From JAZMZS01 sp045120955 (GTDB taxonomy: Bacteria; Bacillota; Clostridia; Oscillospirales; CAG-272): a stretch of 37,688 nucleotides of DNA. A program made the position numbers and the translations under genes. Positions 33,271 through 37,688 of this stretch are shown piece by piece (the first letter of the stretch is position 1; every line of letters begins with the position of its first letter). The stretch spans positions 1-37,688 of the forward strand of contig JBGVFH010000009.1 of NCBI GenBank assembly GCA_045120955.1. Direction: 5' to 3'. The notes below the pieces were generated by a model that made no database searches, was not told the DNA's origin, and was given only the letters and a program-made list of their open reading frames with translations.

Positions 33271-33280
33271 GGTGAGTGTC

Positions 33281-34534
33281 ATGGAAAATCAATTTTTTGT
33301 GGATTCGGAGCATTTATCCCCCGAAGCATTGTCAAAAAAGCATCGGCTGGAAACCGATCCGTCTTCCCGTAAGAACCATATGAAATATCTGGGCGGCATG
33401 GAAGTGATCGAGTCGGATGTTTGTACAAATGTGATGGCGCAGATGAAATCTTACGACCCGTCAAAATACACCGCTTCTGATGTGAAGGCTGCTTTGGAAC
33501 ACGATACCTGTACCTTCGAGGATCTCAAGGCGCTTCTTTCGCCCGCAGCAGAGCCTTTTTTGGAGCAGATGGCACAGAGAGCAAGACTTGAAACAAGCAA
33601 GCATTTTGGTAACACCGTATATCTGTTTACCCCTCTTTACATCGCCAACTACTGCGAGAACTACTGCGTCTATTGCGGCTTCAACTGTTATAACCACATC
33701 AAGCGCATGAAGCTGTCACAGGAGCAGATCGAAAAAGAGATGAAGGTCATTTCCGACAGCGGCATGGAGGAGATTTTGATCCTCACCGGCGAAAGCAGAG
33801 CTCAGAGCAACGTGGAATATATCGGTGAAGCCTGCAAGCTGGCACGCAAATATTTCCGTATGGTGGGACTTGAGATCTATCCCGTCAATACGGATGAATA
33901 TAAATATCTGCATGAATGCGGTGCGGATTATGTGACTGTATTTCAAGAGACCTATGATACCGATAAGTACGAACAGCTTCACTTATTAGGACACAAGCGT
34001 GTGTGGCCTTACCGCTTTGATGCACAGGAAAGGGCGCTCAGGGGCGGTATGAGAGGTGTTGCTTTTTCAGCTCTGCTCGGTCTTTCGGATTTCCGTCGTG
34101 ATGCTCTCGCAAGTGCGATGCACGTGTATTATCTGCAAAGAAAGTATCCTCACGCCGAAATGTCCTTGTCCTGTCCGAGACTTCGCCCAATAATCAACAA
34201 CGACAAGATCAATCCCTTGGATGTTCACGAAAAGCAGCTTTGCCAGGTGCTTTGCGCTTACCGTATCTTCCTGCCTTATGTTGGAATTACGGTATCCTCC
34301 CGTGAGAGTGCCGAGTTTAGAAACGGTATTGTAAAGATTGCGGCAACGAAGGTTTCCGCAGGCGTTTCCACCGGCATCGGAGATCACGAAAGCAAATACA
34401 CAGGAAAAGAAACTGACGATGTTCAAGGCGACGAGCAGTTTGAGATCGACGATAACCGCAGTCTTGACAAGATGTACAAGGATATTGCAGAGGAAGGTCT
34501 GCAGCCTGTTCTGAACGACTATCTGTATGTGTGA
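33281..34534 (+). CDS. thiH: radical SAM tyrosine lyase ThiH
   Basis: The protein is 417 residues. ATG 33281 is chosen because GAGGTG lies just upstream; GTG 33272 lies within that site. The cluster motif is CENYCVYCGF (C-x3-C-x2-C) with the 4Fe-4S that cleaves SAM. It continues with LTGESRAQSNVEYIGEACKL and QETYDTDKYEQLHLLGHK, typical of ThiH. It splits tyrosine to give dehydroglycine for ThiG and p-cresol. Using ThiH in place of the oxidase ThiO points to an anaerobic host. Confidence 0.95.
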   Translation: MENQFFVDSEHLSPEALSKKHRLETDPSSRKNHMKYLGGMEVIESDVCTNVMAQMKSYDPSKYTASDVKAALEHDTCTFEDLKALLSPAAEPFLEQMAQRARLETSKHFGNTVYLFTPLYIANYCENYCVYCGFNCYNHIKRMKLSQEQIEKEMKVISDSGMEEILILTGESRAQSNVEYIGEACKLARKYFRMVGLEIYPVNTDEYKYLHECGADYVTVFQETYDTDKYEQLHLLGHKRVWPYRFDAQERALRGGMRGVAFSALLGLSDFRRDALASAMHVYYLQRKYPHAEMSLSCPRLRPIINNDKINPLDVHEKQLCQVLCAYRIFLPYVGITVSSRESAEFRNGIVKIAATKVSAGVSTGIGDHESKYTGKETDDVQGDEQFEIDDNRSLDKMYKDIAEEGLQPVLNDYLYV

Positions 34535-34544
34535 GGTGATGAAA

Positions 34545-35180
34545 ATGATAAAATTTGATCCGAGTTTATATTTTATAACCGACAGCACGAACTACACCGA
34601 AGAAGAATTCCTCTGCCGTGTAGAGCAGGCACTGCAGGGAGGCGTAACGCTTCTTCAGCTTCGTGAAAAGGAAAAAACCACACGGGACTATATCGAGCTT
34701 GCCGAGAAGGTTCACGCTATTGCAAAACGTTACAATGTGCCGCTGATTATCGACGACCGTGTGGATGTCGCTCTTGCCATTGATGCGGAGGGGGTTCACG
34801 TAGGAGCCTCCGATATGCCTGTTGCTACCGCAAGAAAACTGATGGGTGAAAATAAGATCGTGGGTGCTACCGCAAAGACGGTTCCTTGGGCGAAGGAGGC
34901 CTATAGCCAAGGTGCAGACTATCTCGGTGTAGGGGCCATTTATCCCACTACTACAAAGGTGAAAACTTTTTTGACTTCTACCGATACACTCCGTGATATT
35001 TGCAATGCTGTCCCAATTCCTGCAAACGCCATCGGCGGACTCAACAAGGACAACATCGATATTCTTGCTGGGATTTCCATTGCCGGCATTTGCGTGGTAT
35101 CTGCCATTATGAAAGCTGACGATCCAAAGCAAGCAACAATGGAGCTGAAAGCAGAAGCGAGAAAACTAAGGCTTATATAA
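34545..35180 (+). CDS. thiE: thiamine-phosphate synthase ThiE
   Basis: The protein is 211 residues. ATG 34545 is preferred, six bases after GAGGTG (34533-34538); ATG 34539 is too close to that site and 34527 lies inside thiH. Motifs are GGVTLLQLREK, the diphosphate-binding block, LIIDDRVDVALAIDAEGVHV, GATAKTVPWAKEA and IPANAIGGLNKDN. It joins HMP-PP with thiazole phosphate to make thiamine phosphate. A 75-base gap separates it from thiD, the widest in the operon apart from the riboswitch. Confidence 0.93.
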   Translation: MIKFDPSLYFITDSTNYTEEEFLCRVEQALQGGVTLLQLREKEKTTRDYIELAEKVHAIAKRYNVPLIIDDRVDVALAIDAEGVHVGASDMPVATARKLMGENKIVGATAKTVPWAKEAYSQGADYLGVGAIYPTTTKVKTFLTSTDTLRDICNAVPIPANAIGGLNKDNIDILAGISIAGICVVSAIMKADDPKQATMELKAEARKLRLI

Positions 35181-35255
35181 ATGCGAGCGGTACATTGGGG
35201 GCACCACCTTATGCCGCTATACAAAACGATGCTGAAAAACGAAAGGAGTGTTTCT

Positions 35256-36074
35256 ATGAAAATGAAAACAGCATTGACCATTGCAGGAAGCGACTGCAGT
35301 GGAGGCGCCGGTATTCAAGCAGATTTGAAAACAATGACGATGAATGGTGTTTATGCCATGAGTGCGATCACAGCGCTGACGGCACAAAATACGACCGGTG
35401 TTCGAGCAATTCAGGAGTCAACGCCTGATTTTTTGAAACAGCAGCTTGACGCAGTATTTGAGGATATTTTTCCCGATGCGGTCAAGATCGGTATGGTATC
35501 TTCCTCTGAGTTGACCCGTGTGATTGGGGACAGACTCCGAAATCATAGAGCAAAGAATATCGTAGTGGATCCCGTGATGGTGGCGACAAGCGGTTCTTCT
35601 CTTATGAAAACCGATGCGGTACAGACCTTGACCTGTGAACTTCTGCCTATCGCAACCCTTGTTACGCCCAATATTCCCGAGGCGGAGATCCTATCGGGAA
35701 TTACCATTGAAAGCCATGAGGATATGAAGACAGCGGCAAACAAGATAGGTGATACATACGGCTGTTCCGTTCTCTTGAAAGGCGGACACAGCATCAACGA
35801 TGCAAACGATCTTTTGTATTTAAACGGCGAAACGATGTGGTTTGAGGGAAATCGGATATATAATCCCAATACCCACGGTACGGGATGTACGCTGTCCTCT
35901 GCCATTGCTGCAAACCTCGCCAAGGGCTTTGACCTTGTCGAGTCGGTGAAAAGAGCGAAGGAATATATTTGCGCCGCCCTTGCCGCACAGCTTGATTTAG
36001 GACGAGGCTCGGGTCCGATGATGCATAACTTTGAGCTGAACTCCTACTTTGCCGAAGAAAAGAGATCTGTTTGA
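35256..36074 (+). CDS. thiD: hydroxymethylpyrimidine (phosphate) kinase ThiD
   Basis: The protein is 272 residues; ATG 35256 follows AAAGGAG. A longer frame from 35181 lacks support. LTIAGSDCSGGAGIQADLKT is the conserved start. VVDPVMVATSGSSLM and LKGGHSINDANDLLY follow. NTHGTGCTLSSAIAANLA has the anion hole and catalytic Cys/Asp region of the ribokinase-like family. It phosphorylates HMP and HMP phosphate to HMP-PP, the partner for ThiE. It sits directly before thiC, the source of HMP phosphate. Confidence 0.94.
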   Translation: MKMKTALTIAGSDCSGGAGIQADLKTMTMNGVYAMSAITALTAQNTTGVRAIQESTPDFLKQQLDAVFEDIFPDAVKIGMVSSSELTRVIGDRLRNHRAKNIVVDPVMVATSGSSLMKTDAVQTLTCELLPIATLVTPNIPEAEILSGITIESHEDMKTAANKIGDTYGCSVLLKGGHSINDANDLLYLNGETMWFEGNRIYNPNTHGTGCTLSSAIAANLAKGFDLVESVKRAKEYICAALAAQLDLGRGSGPMMHNFELNSYFAEEKRSV

Positions 36075-36090
36075 AAGGAATGTGAAAACA

Positions 36091-37395
36091 ATGAGAAATT
36101 ACACAACCCAAATGGATGCCGCAAGACAAGGCATCATCACCCCTGAAATGAAGGCAGTCGCCAAGAAGGAATACCGAACCGAAGAGGAGATACGTGACCT
36201 TGTTGCCAAAGGACAGGTTGCCATCTGTGCCAATAAATTACATACTTGCATTGTCCCCAACGGCGTTGGCTCAATGCTCCGCACCAAGATCAATGTAAAT
36301 CTCGGCGTATCCCGTGATTGCAAGGATTGTGATATTGAGATGCAGAAGGTCATGGCGGCAGTCAATATGGGTGCAGAAGCCATTATGGATCTTTCATCCC
36401 ACGGCAACACCCAGCCCTTCCGCAGGAAACTCATCGGTGAGTGTCCCGCTATGATCGGTACGGTTCCCGTGTATGACAGTGTCATTCATTACCGTCGTGA
36501 CCTTGCAACTTTAACTGCAAAGGATTTTATCGACGTGGTTCGACTGCACGCAGAAGACGGTGTTGATTTCGTTACCCTTCATTGCGGCATTACCCGTAAG
36601 ACTATAGAGCAGATCCGAAAGCATAAGAGAAAGATGAACATTGTATCCCGCGGCGGTTCTCTTGTGTTTGCCTGGATGTGCATGACCGGCGAGGAAAATC
36701 CTTTCTATGAATACTTTGATGAAATACTGGAAATCTGCCGTGAATACGACGTCACCATCTCCCTCGGTGATGCCTGCCGTCCCGGATGCCTTGCCGACGG
36801 TAGTGATGTTTGCCAGATCGAGGAGCTTGTCCGTCTTGGGGAGCTTACCAAGCGTGCTTGGGAGAAGGATGTTCAGGTAATGGTGGAGGGTCCCGGACAT
36901 ATGCCAATGGACCAGATCGAAGCCAATATGAAAATGCAGCAGACAATTTGCATGGGCGCACCCTTCTATGTCCTCGGCCCTATCGTGACCGATATTGCTC
37001 CCGGCTATGACCATATTACATCAGCTATCGGCGGAGCCATTGCCGCCGCTTCCGGTGCGGCTTTTCTGTGTTATGTAACACCCGCAGAACACCTTGCTCT
37101 TCCGAATGTAGAGGATGTCAAGCAGGGTATTATTGCCTCCCGTATTGCCGCTCACGCTGCCGATATCGCCAAGAAAGTTCCTCACGCAAGAGATATTGAC
37201 GATGCGATGGCAGATGCCAGACGTACTTTTGATTGGGATAAGCAATGGGAGTGCTCCATTGATTCCGAAACTGCAAAGTCCATCCGTGACAGCCGTGCTC
37301 CCGAGCACGAGGATAGCTGCTCCATGTGCGGCAAGTTCTGCGCAGTCAGAAGCATGAATAAGGCACTCAACGGAGAGTATATTGATATTCTGTAA
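36091..37395 (+). CDS. thiC: phosphomethylpyrimidine synthase ThiC
   Basis: The protein is 434 residues. ATG 36091 follows AAGGAA; a longer frame from 36049 overlaps thiD. This is the shorter form usual in Firmicutes and archaea. VPNGVGSMLRTKINVNLGVS, ADGVDFVTLHCGI-like (EDGVDFVTLHCGITRKTIEQ) and MVEGPGHMPMDQI are conserved. The C-terminus has CSMCGKFC (C-x2-C-x4-C), the special radical-SAM cluster of ThiC. It converts aminoimidazole ribotide to HMP phosphate. It is the last gene of the operon and is followed by a terminator. Confidence 0.95.
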   Translation: MRNYTTQMDAARQGIITPEMKAVAKKEYRTEEEIRDLVAKGQVAICANKLHTCIVPNGVGSMLRTKINVNLGVSRDCKDCDIEMQKVMAAVNMGAEAIMDLSSHGNTQPFRRKLIGECPAMIGTVPVYDSVIHYRRDLATLTAKDFIDVVRLHAEDGVDFVTLHCGITRKTIEQIRKHKRKMNIVSRGGSLVFAWMCMTGEENPFYEYFDEILEICREYDVTISLGDACRPGCLADGSDVCQIEELVRLGELTKRAWEKDVQVMVEGPGHMPMDQIEANMKMQQTICMGAPFYVLGPIVTDIAPGYDHITSAIGGAIAAASGAAFLCYVTPAEHLALPNVEDVKQGIIASRIAAHAADIAKKVPHARDIDDAMADARRTFDWDKQWECSIDSETAKSIRDSRAPEHEDSCSMCGKFCAVRSMNKALNGEYIDIL

Positions 37396-37428
37396 ATCAA
37401 TTTTAATGACGTTTTTGATATTGAGAGT

Positions 37429-37463
37429 ATGGGGCGAGTCGATGATACTCGCCCCATTGTTTT
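37429..37463 (+). terminator. terminator of the thiamine operon
   Basis: ATGGGGCGAGT (37429-37439) pairs with ACTCGCCCCAT (37447-37457), followed by TGTTTT. Confidence 0.85.
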
Positions 37464-37524
37464 GCAGGATATGTTAAGTCAGTTTGCTTTCGCATTGTTT
37501 TCCTCCTTTCTGCGGAAATAAAAA

Positions 37525-37555
37525 AAGCGCATGGACTTATTTGATCCATGCGCTT
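37525..37555 (-). terminator. terminator of a - strand gene beyond the right edge
   Basis: AAGCGCATGGA (37525-37535) pairs with TCCATGCGCTT (37545-37555). On the - strand it is followed by a T-run, so a leftward gene should end just to its right. Confidence 0.75.
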
Positions 37556-37563
37556 GACTGCGG

Positions 37564-37688
37564 TTATTCGGTTGTGCGGGGGTTCAAAACATTGCAGAAA
37601 GGGAAAAATACCTTTTTCACATCTACAAAATCGTTTGTTGTTTTTTCTGCTGTAGGAACGGCGAACCCCCCGATAAAATCGGGGGGTT
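37564..37688 (-). CDS. possible C-terminal end of a - strand gene (partial)
   Basis: One - strand frame is open to the window edge and ends in TAA at 37564, nine bases before the - strand terminator hairpin. It reads PDFIGGFAVPTAEK, then VDVKKVFFPFCNVLNPRTTE. No family is recognised. The very edge (37664-37688) is itself an 11-bp GC-rich inverted repeat (AACCCCCCGAT/ATCGGGGGGTT), which could be another terminator; in that case this frame may not be coding. Confidence 0.3.
   Translation of the reverse strand, partial: PPDFIGGFAVPTAEKTTNDFVDVKKVFFPFCNVLNPRTTE
37664..37688. repeat. GC-rich inverted repeat at the window edge
   Basis: AACCCCCCGAT and ATCGGGGGGTT around three bases. Hairpin of terminator strength; any T-run would lie beyond the window. 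Confidence 0.55.

Noticed and set aside
35181..35255. A longer ThiD start or a separate small peptide between thiE and thiD
   Set aside because: The 25 extra residues are not ThiD-like and the AAAGGAG site clearly serves ATG 35256.

Overview
The window looks like a chromosome segment of an anaerobic, low-to-medium GC Gram-positive bacterium of the Clostridia, perhaps of the Oscillospiraceae/Ruminococcaceae kind. The evidence is AGGAGG-type ribosome binding sites, many TTGACA/TATAAT-type promoters, an ER-type (SipW) signal peptidase, a sortase-like surface anchor, and a radical-SAM tyrosine lyase (ThiH) in place of the oxygen-dependent ThiO. The taxon is an inference from gene content, not a match.

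Region 1 (1-4800, + strand) is a run of small accessory enzymes: a HAD phosphatase, an aminoglycoside-phosphotransferase-like kinase, a peptidase E/methyltransferase fusion, an HExxH protein, a Sel1-Nudix protein, and remnants of one or two more genes. Nearly all are broken by one-base indels or in-frame stops, while everything from 5165 onward is intact. This looks like a decaying gene cluster.

Region 2 (5165-15623, - strand) is a ten-gene operon for a secreted, fibre-like surface structure. The order is a TetR regulator, a SipW-type signal peptidase, five TasA/BsaA/camelysin-like proteins with SipW-type signal peptides, a 1396-residue repeat adhesin, a sixth SipW-type substrate, and a small protein with a PYTGD-TM-basic cell-surface anchor.

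Region 3 (15624-17420) is the most interesting part. A tyrosine recombinase gene is flanked by perfect 23-bp inverted repeats (15844-15866 and 17362-17384). Just inside the left repeat, an outward promoter (TTGCTT-N17-TAAAAT, - strand) points at the tetR-sipW-fibre operon. Just outside the right repeat is a rho-independent terminator. The layout is that of a self-contained invertible ON/OFF promoter: the orientation seen here should be ON, and inversion would fire the promoter into the terminator. The leader between switch and tetR also holds a perfect palindrome (candidate TetR operator) and a terminator-like hairpin (candidate attenuator).

Region 4 (17841-31288) is ordinary chromosome: an RlmD-type 23S rRNA methyltransferase, a YbaK/EbsC deacylase, a DinG-like helicase, tRNA-Glu and tRNA-Met, an AspT-type aminotransferase, a two-component system, YchF, a YdcF-family protein, an SseB-like protein and a PutP symporter. 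Promoters and terminators are very clear here. A 14-base motif recurs just after several terminators, and the response regulator/kinase gap carries unexplained + strand terminators.

Region 5 (31431-37457, + strand) is a TPP-riboswitch-controlled thiamine operon, thiS-thiF-thiG-thiH-thiE-thiD-thiC, making both the thiazole and pyrimidine halves and joining them. The right edge holds the terminator, and perhaps the last codons, of a further - strand gene.
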